This document shows positions 1-5,657 of a stretch of DNA of 5,680 bases, in pieces. The stretch lies in NCBI GenBank assembly GCA_017614185.1, contig JAGACI010000218.1, positions 1 to 5,680 of the forward strand. Direction: 5' to 3'. This DNA is from Lachnospiraceae bacterium. GTDB lineage: Bacteria > Bacillota_A > Clostridia > Lachnospirales > Lachnospiraceae. The notes below the pieces were generated by a model that had not been told where the DNA came from, made no database searches, and was given only the letters and a program-made list of their open reading frames with translations. Every line of letters begins with the position of its first letter. The stretch's first letter is position 1. A program made the translations under genes and the position numbers.

Positions 1-774
1 AACCTGGGCTTCCAGCTGGGAAATGACCGTAGCCATTGCCTCCAGTTCATCCTCATATTGCTGTATCGCCGCTTCCTTGTTGTTGATATCGTAAGTTACG
101 GCGTTTATCTGCTGTTCTTTCTCTCCGATTAAGGCTTCGAGGTTGGCCTGTTCTGCTTCCTGCGCTGCCATTGCTTCATCAAGCTTTGCTTTCTCTGCCT
201 CAATCTGTTCCTTGCAGGCTTCAACCATCTGCCTGTTTAAAACATATTCATCGAGCTTCTTTCTGTCGTAGGCGGCAATCTCCTCGTAGTAATTGGCCCT
301 GTTTAAGATTTCCGAAAAACTCTGAGCTCCGAGAATCGCATCAAGAAGGAAGTTGTTACCCTTCTCATACATGAACTGAATTCTGACCTTCATGGCCTCA
401 TACTGCTCAGTCTCGACTCTTACTGCTTCGTTATAGTCATTGGTGGCTTCATCAAGTGCGACCTGAGTTTCATCGATTACACCCTGAAGTTCTTCGATTT
501 TGGCGGTGATTACATTTAAGTCTCCGTCAAGCTGGGTAACGTAGGCTTCAAGGTTGGACTTCGATGTCTCAAGCTCTTTTTTCATCTTCTTGATATCCGA
601 CAAGCCCTGTTGTATTTTCTTTTGTTCGTCCTGAGTCTGGCTGATTTGCTTTTGCTTTTCCTTGATGCTGTCAGACGTTATCTCCGCCCTCGTAACCATC
701 ACTGATTCCGATGATAAGAAAATCGAAAGGAAAAGAACAAGCGCCAGTAAAATGGGGACTCTTCTTTTTCTCAT
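1..774 (-). CDS. Secreted coiled-coil PcsB/EnvC-type peptidoglycan hydrolase or activator, N-terminal part (3' end off window)
   Basis: Reading the reverse complement from the ATG at 774 gives 258 uninterrupted codons running off the window edge, so the gene is partial. Residues 1-30 look like a signal peptide: a basic MRKRR start, a hydrophobic core at about 7-20, and a plausible cleavage after TRA (28-30). The rest is a charged, Gln/Glu/Lys-rich coiled coil (about 33-135 and 163-258). It is interrupted by a segment starting FMYEKGN (134-140) and continuing to the NYYEEI at 161-166, which resembles the helical tip of the PcsB/CwlO/EnvC coiled-coil domain. In that family the coiled coil docks on the external loop of FtsX, and a C-terminal catalytic or LytM-like domain cuts peptidoglycan or activates an amidase. 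Here that domain (M23, CHAP or NlpC/P60) lies outside the window. Its place right after ftsEX supports the role. The ribosome binding site is weak (GGA, then six T before ATG) and no upstream in-frame start is better. The role is well supported; the enzyme class is unknown. Confidence 0.85.
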   Translation of the reverse strand, partial: MRKRRVPILLALVLFLSIFLSSESVMVTRAEITSDSIKEKQKQISQTQDEQKKIQQGLSDIKKMKKELETSKSNLEAYVTQLDGDLNVITAKIEELQGVIDETQVALDEATNDYNEAVRVETEQYEAMKVRIQFMYEKGNNFLLDAILGAQSFSEILNRANYYEEIAAYDRKKLDEYVLNRQMVEACKEQIEAEKAKLDEAMAAQEAEQANLEALIGEKEQQINAVTYDINNKEAAIQQYEDELEAMATVISQLEAQV

Positions 775-801
775 AAAAAATCCGTTTCTTAAATGTAATT
801 T

Positions 802-836
802 ATCCCGTCATACAGATGTGGCCAGTAGGACGGGAT
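802..836 (-). other. Stem-loop between ftsX and the hydrolase gene
   Basis: A perfect 8-base inverted repeat (ATCCCGTC at 802-809 and GACGGGAT at 829-836) lies in the 86-base gap between the ftsX stop and the ATG at 774. After a 1x1 mismatch the stem can gain three more pairs (TAC/GTA), leaving an 11-base loop. No T-run follows on either strand, so it is not an ordinary intrinsic terminator. It could be an RNA processing or stability element that adjusts hydrolase level relative to FtsEX. The repeat is seen directly; the function is inferred. Confidence 0.5.
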
Positions 837-860
837 TCATTGTATACAGCTTTTAAAAAA

Positions 861-1760
861 CTAAACTCTTAAGTGCTTTCTGACAGTTACAATACTGCCG
901 AAGAAACCGATACCTACGCCTATTCCGATGGAAATAGGAAGAAGGTTTTTGAAGATTTCTTCAGTGGTCAGGAAATTGAGCAATCCGGAAATTGCTGTAA
1001 ATCTCTCTGAAACGTATGCGATAAGGTATTCATAAAGGAACTTGATGATTCCAAGAGGAATCGAAGCTCCGATAAATCCGATTATAATACCTTCAATGAC
1101 GAAGGGCGAACGAACGAAAAAGTCTGTCGCGCCGACATATTTCATAATGCTTATCTCTTCCTTACGAACCGAGATACCGATTGTAACGGTGTTGCTGATA
1201 AGGAAGATGGATACTGCAAGAAGGATACCGATGATACCGACCGACACATATCCTATAAGGACGTTGACACCTGTAAGGGTTGTCGCGGTAACCTCGGAAC
1301 GTCTTACTTCTCTGATATCAGGAATCGATTCAAGGTAAGTAACAAGTGCGGGCTGCATCGAAACGTCTGAGAGGTAAATCTCTATGTTTGCGGAATTGGC
1401 AAGAGGGTTCTCGGTAAATCCGTCCTGATAACCTTCAAGATAAATGTGTCTGAAAGTCTCCCATGCCTCATCTGCCGATACGAAGTTAGTCTCTCTGACT
1501 TCCTCTCTCTCGTTGATGATTGCCTCGATTTCTTTCATTCTCTCTTCGGTGGTTCCTTCATTGAAGAAAACTGTAACCGATACGCCCTCCTCAGCAGTCT
1601 TAACGATGTGCTGGAAGTTCATTACTACCGAATAGAAAAGGCCGAATAAGAAAAGACAGGCCGCAATGGTAGCAATGGATGCGAGGGAGAAAAGCTTGTT
1701 ACGGAATATGCTCTTTATACCCTGCCCTATGCAGTAAAAAAATGTATTAATCTTCTTCAT
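861..1760 (-). CDS. ftsX: Cell division protein FtsX, membrane subunit of the FtsEX ABC complex
   Basis: This encodes a 299-residue membrane protein with the FtsX layout. It has a short basic cytoplasmic N-terminus, TM1 at about 24-47, and an external domain at about 48-165. Three further helices follow at about 168-189, 221-247 and 272-293, and it ends in the basic tail RKHLRV. The cytoplasmic stretch RKEEISIMKYVGA (199-211), followed by a segment ending IEG at 222-224, is the hallmark that couples FtsX to the FtsE ATPase. FtsX does not transport a substrate. It passes FtsE ATP cycling to a peptidoglycan hydrolase or its activator outside the membrane, here presumably the product of the next gene. 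I chose the ATG at 1760 (MKKINTFF), which overlaps the end of ftsE by 14 bases. A GTG at 1772 would add four residues (MYIS). Neither has a good ribosome binding site, so translation is probably coupled to ftsE. The length is typical for the family and no defects are seen. Confidence 0.95.
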   Translation of the reverse strand: MKKINTFFYCIGQGIKSIFRNKLFSLASIATIAACLFLFGLFYSVVMNFQHIVKTAEEGVSVTVFFNEGTTEERMKEIEAIINEREEVRETNFVSADEAWETFRHIYLEGYQDGFTENPLANSANIEIYLSDVSMQPALVTYLESIPDIREVRRSEVTATTLTGVNVLIGYVSVGIIGILLAVSIFLISNTVTIGISVRKEEISIMKYVGATDFFVRSPFVIEGIIIGFIGASIPLGIIKFLYEYLIAYVSERFTAISGLLNFLTTEEIFKNLLPISIGIGVGIGFFGSIVTVRKHLRV

Positions 1761-2475
1761 CGATATATACACCCATCTCTTCGTCGCTTACCACAACGCC
1801 TTTCTTCATGGTTATTACGCGCTTCTGCATGGCATTGACGATCTCTCTGTTATGGGTTACCACAACGACTGTAGTTCCCATGTCATTAATCTCTTCAAGT
1901 AACTTCATGATTTCCCATGAGTTCTTGGGGTCAAGGTTACCTGTGGGCTCATCCGCCAGAAGAATGGTGGGGTTGTTAACCAAAGCCCTCGCCAAAGCAA
2001 CCCTCTGCTGTTCACCACCGGAGAGCTGTTTGGGTTTTGCCTTATATTTGCCTGCAAGTCCTACTGTTGCAAGGATTGAAGGCACGTTCTTCTTGATTTC
2101 GTAGTTTGGAGTCTCAACGATTCGCTGAGCGAATGCAACGTTCTCGTAAACGTTACGGTCCTTTAAAAGACGGAAATCCTGGAAAACTACACCCAGGTTT
2201 CTGCGGAATTTCGGTATTTTACGATGGCGGATTCTGGAAAGGTCGGTTCCCATAACCCTGACTGTTCCACTTGTTGCCGTAAGCTCTCTTAGTAAAAGCT
2301 TAATGAGTGTGGATTTACCCGAGCCACTGTCGCCTACAATGAAGACAAACTCTCCGCGCTCGATACTGATTGAGACGCCGTTTAGAGCAGGTGAGCCCGT
2401 CTGATAAACTTTGGTGACGTTATCAAGCTCTATTATGGCGGTTGTTTCAGGTAATTGTTTCTTGCGTCTTGCCAT
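1747..2475 (-). CDS. ftsE: Cell division ATP-binding protein FtsE
   Basis: This 242-residue ABC ATPase has every catalytic motif intact. Walker A is GDSGSGKST (48-56), the Q-loop glutamine is Q99 in VFQDFRLL, the signature is LSGGEQQ (151-157), Walker B is ILLADE (171-176), the D-loop follows as TGNLD, and the switch histidine is H208 in VTHNR. The stretch VVFQDFRLLKDRNVYENVAF is typical of FtsE rather than LolD/MacB relatives, and ftsX directly downstream settles the assignment. It binds the inner face of FtsX as a dimer, and its ATP cycle drives FtsX to activate wall hydrolysis. The ATG at 2475 has GAGG seven bases upstream and lies 15 bases after the stop of the regulator gene, so the two are very likely co-transcribed. 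The C-terminus carries an acidic extension of about 12 residues (DEEMGVYIDEED), of which the last few codons overlap the start of ftsX. Confidence 0.97.
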   Translation of the reverse strand: MARRKKQLPETTAIIELDNVTKVYQTGSPALNGVSISIERGEFVFIVGDSGSGKSTLIKLLLRELTATSGTVRVMGTDLSRIRHRKIPKFRRNLGVVFQDFRLLKDRNVYENVAFAQRIVETPNYEIKKNVPSILATVGLAGKYKAKPKQLSGGEQQRVALARALVNNPTILLADEPTGNLDPKNSWEIMKLLEEINDMGTTVVVVTHNREIVNAMQKRVITMKKGVVVSDEEMGVYIDEED

Positions 2476-2490
2476 TTCTAATCCTCTGTC

Positions 2491-3573
2491 TTACTCGTAT
2501 TTTTCCATATATTTCATGTACTTGACAACCATAAGGGCAATCTTAAAGGTGATTGCATCCTCAAAGATTCTAAGGTCAAGACCTGTAGTCTTCTGAAGCT
2601 TGTCAAGTCTGTATACAAGCGTATTTCTGTGAATATATAACTGCCTTGATGTCTCAGAGACATTAAGGTTATTCTCAAAGAATTTGTAGATTGTGATTAA
2701 AGTCTCTTCGTCGAAATCGTCAGGGCTCTTGCCGCCGAAAATCTCTTTGATGAACATTCTGCAAAGAGGAATGGGAAGCTGGTAAATAATACGTCCGATT
2801 CCAAGCTCTGAGTAAGCCACAATCTGTCTGTCGTCAAAGAAAATCTTGCCTACATCGAGTGCCATCTTGGCTTCCTTGTAGGAACGGCTGACTTCCTTAA
2901 GTTCATTGACAACATTACCGTAGGAAACACGAACATCCTTGATGCCTTCTTTGCCTAAGATGCTTTCGATTTCCTTCGCGGTCTTCTCTATATCCTTAAC
3001 AGAGTCACTCTCTGAAAGGTCCTTAACAACTATAACATTATTCTCGTCAACTGCGGTAACGAAATCTCTGCTGCTTGCGCTGAATGAAGATCTGATTACC
3101 TCGAGAACATTGCTGTCCTTAATATTGCCTGTCTCAACAAGCATAACAACTCTGCCCACATCTGAGCGGATGTGAAGCTTCTTGGCGCGGCTGTAGATAT
3201 CAACCAATAAAAGGTTATCAAGCAAAAGGTTCTTAATAAAGTTATCCTTGTCAAAACGCTCCTTGTAAGCGATAAGGAGACTTTGAACCTGGAATGCAAT
3301 CATCTTGCCGATGGTATAAGTATCTTCTCCGGAACCTGAAGCCACAACGATATACTCAAGCTGCTGCTCGTCATATACCTTGAAATATTGATACCCCTGG
3401 ATTTCCTGTGAGTCAGCTGAAGATTTGATAAAATCACCGGGAGGCGTGATATCTTTAAGCATATCGGATGTAGACGCGACTTCCTTGCCGTCCGCATCAA
3501 GCACGCAAACCTCCACTCTCGCAATGGCTTTAATACCTTCAACTGTGTTCTGTAAAATCTGGTTGGAAATCAT
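2491..3573 (-). CDS. CdaR/PucR-family transcriptional regulator heading the ftsEX operon
   Basis: This 360-residue protein has three recognisable parts. Residues 1 to about 105 resemble the PAS-like sugar-diacid-recognition sensor of CdaR proteins: a helix at the start, then VCVLDADGKEVAST (22-35), then a strand-rich half. A helical linker follows at about 106-137. Residues 138-255 resemble the degenerate GGDEF-like domain of PucR/CdaR regulators and carry no catalytic GGDEF motif. Residues 290-350 are a PucR-type C-terminal helix-turn-helix, with NVSETSRQLYIHRNTL at 304-319 followed by VYRLDKL and TGLDL, a close match to the HTH_30 pattern. It should bind DNA, with an unknown small molecule sensed at the N-terminus. 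No diacid-utilisation genes are nearby; ftsE begins 15 bases after its stop, so its targets may include its own operon. The start at 3573 is supported by AGGAGG eight bases upstream. The family assignment is strong; ligand and regulon are unknown. Confidence 0.9.
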   Translation of the reverse strand: MISNQILQNTVEGIKAIARVEVCVLDADGKEVASTSDMLKDITPPGDFIKSSADSQEIQGYQYFKVYDEQQLEYIVVASGSGEDTYTIGKMIAFQVQSLLIAYKERFDKDNFIKNLLLDNLLLVDIYSRAKKLHIRSDVGRVVMLVETGNIKDSNVLEVIRSSFSASSRDFVTAVDENNVIVVKDLSESDSVKDIEKTAKEIESILGKEGIKDVRVSYGNVVNELKEVSRSYKEAKMALDVGKIFFDDRQIVAYSELGIGRIIYQLPIPLCRMFIKEIFGGKSPDDFDEETLITIYKFFENNLNVSETSRQLYIHRNTLVYRLDKLQKTTGLDLRIFEDAITFKIALMVVKYMKYMEKYE

Positions 3574-3581
3574 AAATTGCC

Positions 3582-3587
3582 CCTCCT
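3582..3587 (-). promoter_or_regulatory. Ribosome binding site of the CdaR/PucR-like regulator
   Basis: A consensus AGGAGG (continuing GG) sits eight bases upstream of the ATG at 3573. It fixes the start of the regulator and indicates efficient translation of the first gene of the ftsEX operon. Confidence 0.8.
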
Positions 3588-3615
3588 AGGCATTTCTTAC
3601 TACCCCACTTAGACC

Positions 3616-3644
3616 ATTTTAATATATTTACACAAAAAAATCTA
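3616..3644 (-). promoter_or_regulatory. Candidate promoter of the regulator-ftsEX-hydrolase operon
   Basis: The gap upstream of the regulator is strongly AT-rich. A -10-like TAAAAT (3616-3621; an overlapping TATATT is at 3621-3626) sits 17 bases downstream of a poor -35-like TAGATT (3639-3644). A promoter is expected here because the previous gene ends in a terminator at 3683-3710 and the regulator begins at 3573. The exact boxes are uncertain. One arm of the inverted repeat at 3631-3667 lies within the spacer, which would suit repressor or activator control. Confidence 0.35.
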
Positions 3645-3667
3645 TATTGAAACCCCTGTTTTTTGTG
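3631..3667. repeat. Inverted repeat in the leader of the regulator-ftsEX operon (possible operator)
   Basis: CACAAAAAA (3631-3639) and its exact reverse complement TTTTTTGTG (3659-3667) are separated by 19 bases. After one mismatch the symmetry continues for three more pairs (TTT at 3627-3629 with AAA at 3669-3671). The arms are about 28 bases centre to centre and flank the candidate -35 region. A dyad of this kind could bind a dimeric regulator, for example the downstream CdaR/PucR-like protein. AT-rich leaders can also give such repeats by chance. No function is shown. Confidence 0.4.
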
Positions 3668-3682
3668 AAAAATTTCCGAAAC

Positions 3683-3710
3683 AAAAAAAGTGCACCTTTT
3701 AAAGGTGCGC
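3683..3710 (-). terminator. Intrinsic terminator after the YjfB-family gene
   Basis: On the minus strand GCACC...GGTGC (3708-3704 with 3696-3692), extendable by two A-T pairs, forms a compact hairpin. It is followed after two bases by seven T (3689-3683). It lies about 40 bases after the yjfB stop and about 110 bases before the regulator start, so it separates the yjfB unit from the ftsEX operon. Confidence 0.8.
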
Positions 3711-3751
3711 TCTTTTAAAAACTAAAAAGGATTAGAAAAAAGGGAAAACTG

Positions 3752-3943
3752 TTAGGCTTTAACATCAAAGTTGCTTCCGACAGCGGGATTGACACTTCTC
3801 TCCATTGCTGCGGAATCTATCATTTTAATTACTCCCCGGCCGAGGTCTTCATTTGAATCCATAGCCTTGGCCAAAACTGCTGTTCCAACATCATTCTGTG
3901 TCTGAATGTTTGCCAGTGTTCCTGATAAAGCTGTAATGTTCAT
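3752..3943 (-). CDS. yjfB: YjfB-family small protein (putative motility protein)
   Basis: This 63-residue protein has the YjfB-family pattern: an MNITALS start, an amphipathic helical body with AVLAKAMDS (22-30) and GVIKMIDSA (37-45), and the characteristic ending PAVGSNFDVKA (53-63). There is no signal peptide or membrane helix. The family is named after a Bacillus subtilis protein annotated as a putative motility protein; its molecular function is not established. The frame is open further upstream to 4006, but I chose the ATG at 3943. It has a consensus AAGGAGGT six bases upstream, it begins with the family's conserved residues, and the longer version would start upstream of the predicted transcription start. 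The gene has its own promoter and terminator, so it is probably expressed independently, with possible read-through from cvfB. No flagellar or chemotaxis gene is visible nearby. Confidence 0.85.
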   Translation of the reverse strand: MNITALSGTLANIQTQNDVGTAVLAKAMDSNEDLGRGVIKMIDSAAMERSVNPAVGSNFDVKA

Positions 3944-3949
3944 CAAGTT

Positions 3950-3957
3950 ACCTCCTT
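3950..3957 (-). promoter_or_regulatory. Strong ribosome binding site that decides the yjfB start
   Basis: AAGGAGGT, a full anti-Shine-Dalgarno match, lies six bases upstream of the ATG at 3943. It argues against the longer reading frame that begins at 4006. Confidence 0.85.
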
Positions 3958-3974
3958 CCGGTGTGTGTAACATG

Positions 3975-4002
3975 ATTATAACGCGAAAAATGCGCTTTAC
4001 AA
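3975..4002 (-). promoter_or_regulatory. Sigma-A-type promoter of the YjfB-family gene
   Basis: A perfect -10 box TATAAT (3975-3980) is preceded, after a 16-base spacer, by TTGTAA (3997-4002), a 4-of-6 match to the -35 consensus. Transcription would start near 3968, giving a leader of about 24 bases that holds the ribosome binding site. I looked for a flagellar sigma-D (TAAA...GCCGATAA) pattern because of the motility annotation. A TAAA is present, but the spacing to a GCCGATAA-like box does not fit, so sigma-A is the simpler reading. Confidence 0.75.
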
Positions 4003-4035
4003 CCACCCAGGGGTAGTAGTTTTGCTACTTTTGGT

Positions 4036-4866
4036 TTACTTTAAAATGATTTTTGACTCTTTTAATTCAATTTTCCCTGACTTAAGAAGGTTGCCGACCG
4101 CTCTTTTAAACTGATTCTTACTCATTCCGGTGGCTTCCTTTATCGTTTCGGGGGAAGCATTGTCGCTAAAATCAAGCTTTCCGCCGTTTTGCTTCATCAT
4201 CTTTACAAGTACATCTGCATCAAGAGAAATCTGAACGGGTGTCTTCTCCCTTATTCCAAGGTCAAGCTTTCCGTCCTCTTTTACAGCGATTACTCTTGCG
4301 TTAACCCTGTCGCCGACATTGCATTTTCCATACATCTCTTTCTTTGCGATAAGGCCCGAAAACTTATCGTCAACCGCTACAAAGGCTCCGAAGTTATCGC
4401 TTATCTCGTAAACGATTCCCTCGACGTGATCATCCTTTTTGTAAGGGCTGTCGGTTCTTAAATACTTGTAAACCTTCATAGTGGCCGCAAGTCGCTCACT
4501 CTTATCAATATAAAGAGCAACAAGCACCTTCTGGCCTGCCTTGACTTTTCCGATCTGTTCTGCAAAGGGAAGGAGTAAATCCTTCTCAAGGCCCCAGTCA
4601 AGGAATGCTCCGATTTTGCCGACTTCCTTAACATCAAGAAGTGCAGTCTCGTGAAGTGTAAGCTTAGGCTCATTGGTTGTTGCGATAAGCCTGTCCTTTG
4701 AGTCCTTATAAAGGAAAACTTCTATTTCATCGCCAACATTTAAACCGGCAGGGACCTGCTTTGTGGGAAGAAGCACCTTCTCCTCATCGTTTCCCTTTTC
4801 GGTAAGGTAAACACCGAACTCTTCTTTTTTCTTAAAATAAAGCTTTTGCTTTCTGCCTAATTCCAT
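4036..4866 (-). CDS. cvfB: CvfB-type RNA-binding protein with S1 domains and C-terminal winged helix
   Basis: This 276-residue cytoplasmic protein has the CvfB layout: three consecutive S1/OB-like domains (about 1-64, 69-131 and 145-206) and a C-terminal winged helix (about 215-275). The diagnostic start LGRKQKLYFKKKEEFGVYL is at residues 3-21. The third S1 domain carries HVEGIVYEISDNFGAFVAVD (147-166) and GLIAKKEMYG. The winged helix holds MSKNQFKRAVGNLLKSGKI (248-266). In Staphylococcus aureus CvfB affects virulence-factor expression and binds RNA, and in other Firmicutes the role is poorly defined, so RNA binding is expected but the target is unknown. The frame extends to a TTG at 4893 inside the thioesterase gene. 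I chose the ATG at 4866 because GAGG lies five bases upstream and the conserved family start follows at once. It begins 10 bases after the thioesterase stop, so the two are co-transcribed. No U-tailed terminator follows the stop. Confidence 0.9.
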   Translation of the reverse strand: MELGRKQKLYFKKKEEFGVYLTEKGNDEEKVLLPTKQVPAGLNVGDEIEVFLYKDSKDRLIATTNEPKLTLHETALLDVKEVGKIGAFLDWGLEKDLLLPFAEQIGKVKAGQKVLVALYIDKSERLAATMKVYKYLRTDSPYKKDDHVEGIVYEISDNFGAFVAVDDKFSGLIAKKEMYGKCNVGDRVNARVIAVKEDGKLDLGIREKTPVQISLDADVLVKMMKQNGGKLDFSDNASPETIKEATGMSKNQFKRAVGNLLKSGKIELKESKIILK

Positions 4867-4871
4867 AGTTT

Positions 4872-4875
4872 CCTC
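4872..4875 (-). promoter_or_regulatory. Ribosome binding site of cvfB
   Basis: GAGG (in the context TGAGGAAACT) precedes the ATG at 4866 by five bases, right after the thioesterase TAA. It selects 4866 over the upstream TTG at 4893, which has no such site. Confidence 0.65.
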
Positions 4876-4876
4876 A

Positions 4877-5596
4877 TTAACAGGTAAACTCAAGGTTTAC
4901 GAAAACGTCGCCCTCCGTATCCTGAAGGCTTACTGTGTATACGTTGTCTTTCTTTCTTACAACCGGTACGATTACCGAGTTAAGAAAAGCGGGCTTTCTG
5001 TACTCGACGCGAACCACCTTGTAATTCAAGTCTCTGGGTACGCATCCCATGCCCATTCTTATGTATTGAACGTTGTTAACGTGATTGTTCGTATCAAGGT
5101 GATAGGCTCTTACGATAAGGTTGTCCGCCTCTATAACTTCCACTCCCTCGCCCTCCGGAAGTCTTATCTTTCCTGTCGGAGCATTCATAGGAAGTTTGGG
5201 CTCTATCACATATTTATCCATCATGCCCTTTGGTGCGGGTGTAGGCTTCATCTCTTTAAGGTTAACCAGAGTCCAAAGTGAATTGGCCTTGGCAATCATG
5301 TTGCCCTCTGCATCCTTCATATAGAAGTTTCTCTCGCCAAGGAAAGAATGGAACTTATGCGGGAAGGTTCCTGTTGAAACCTCCTCCAAAAGCTTCGGGA
5401 ATCTTTCTATCTCAATCTGCCATGAAGCAACCACCCATGCAAGACCAAGCTTATACAAAGGCTCAAGTCCTACGCCAAGTTCCTCCGACTGGAAAGTAGA
5501 AGCATCCTGAAAGTAATTCATCAATGCTTCCAGGGACAGATAGCCGTTGCTGTCCGTCTCACTGTATCTGATTCTGCTCTTAAATTCGTATGCCAT
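4877..5596 (-). CDS. Acyl-ACP thioesterase (FatA/FatB-like, tandem hotdog)
   Basis: This 239-residue cytoplasmic enzyme is expected to hydrolyse fatty acyl-ACP, releasing free fatty acid and ACP and so ending or tuning fatty-acid synthesis. Two hotdog folds are evident. The first (about 1-135) has the SETDSNGYLSLEALMNYFQDAS helix region (12-33; written here only as its ends, SETDSNG and NYFQDAS) and SLWTLVN at 106-112. The second (about 150-239) carries the active-site motif DTNNHVNN (168-175, with N170 and H172) followed by the conserved acidic residue E198 in RVEYRKPAF. The cysteine found at this place in plant FatA/FatB is absent, as in many bacterial members, where Asp, Asn, His and Glu are thought to do the catalysis. 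The ATG at 5596 has GAGGGG five bases upstream. The gene leads a two-gene unit with cvfB. Chain-length preference cannot be read from the sequence, and no fab genes are in view. Confidence 0.92.
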   Translation of the reverse strand: MAYEFKSRIRYSETDSNGYLSLEALMNYFQDASTFQSEELGVGLEPLYKLGLAWVVASWQIEIERFPKLLEEVSTGTFPHKFHSFLGERNFYMKDAEGNMIAKANSLWTLVNLKEMKPTPAPKGMMDKYVIEPKLPMNAPTGKIRLPEGEGVEVIEADNLIVRAYHLDTNNHVNNVQYIRMGMGCVPRDLNYKVVRVEYRKPAFLNSVIVPVVRKKDNVYTVSLQDTEGDVFVNLEFTC

Positions 5597-5627
5597 ACTT
5601 ACCCCTCATCAAAAACCCATATGAAAC

Positions 5628-5657
5628 AAAAAACCTCAGCAGATAACTACTGAGGTT
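5628..5657 (-). terminator. Intrinsic terminator just upstream of the thioesterase gene
   Basis: On the minus strand ACCTCAGTAG (5656-5647) pairs with CTGCTGAGGT (5642-5633) through one G-U wobble around a four-base loop. An outer A-T pair and then a T-run (to 5628) follow. The opposite strand lacks a T-run, so it acts on minus-strand transcripts. It most likely ends an upstream gene outside the window. It lies only 31 bases before the thioesterase ATG, so a leader attenuator cannot be ruled out. Confidence 0.85.

Noticed and set aside
138..255. Active diguanylate cyclase in the middle domain of the CdaR/PucR-like regulator
   Set aside because: The GGDEF signature is absent. This domain is regularly degenerate in PucR/CdaR proteins. 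Positions here are residue numbers in the protein encoded at 2491-3573.
171..856. Plus-strand open frames opposite the hydrolase gene (171-374, 662-856)
   Set aside because: They are antisense to a continuous 258-codon minus-strand frame with a signal peptide and family-like coiled coil. They have no family resemblance of their own.
1042..1338. Plus-strand 98-codon open frame opposite ftsX
   Set aside because: It is a shadow of the conserved membrane segments of ftsX, with no recognisable domain.
1808..2104. Plus-strand 98-codon open frame opposite ftsE
   Set aside because: It is the complement of the conserved ATPase signature and Walker B region, fully explained by ftsE.
3944..4006. N-terminal extension of the YjfB-family protein by 21 residues (MVVKRIFRVIIMLH...)
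   Set aside because: It would be encoded across the -10 and part of the -35 box and upstream of the predicted transcript start. The strong ribosome binding site serves the ATG at 3943, and family members start with residues like MNITALS.
3598..4018. Shared 9-mer TACTACCCC (3598-3606) and its reverse complement GGGGTAGTA (4010-4018) flanking yjfB, considered as attachment or insertion ends
   Set aside because: It is short, with no target duplication, transposase or integrase. The yjfB gene looks native in composition, so chance is the simpler explanation.
4015..4029. Hairpin AGTAG-TTTTG-CTACT as a terminator for cvfB
   Set aside because: The stem is only five pairs with two G-C pairs, and on the minus strand it is followed by ACCCC rather than a T-run.
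4867..4893. Nine-residue extension of CvfB starting at a TTG inside the thioesterase gene
   Set aside because: It has no ribosome binding site, while the ATG at 4866 has one and begins the conserved family sequence.
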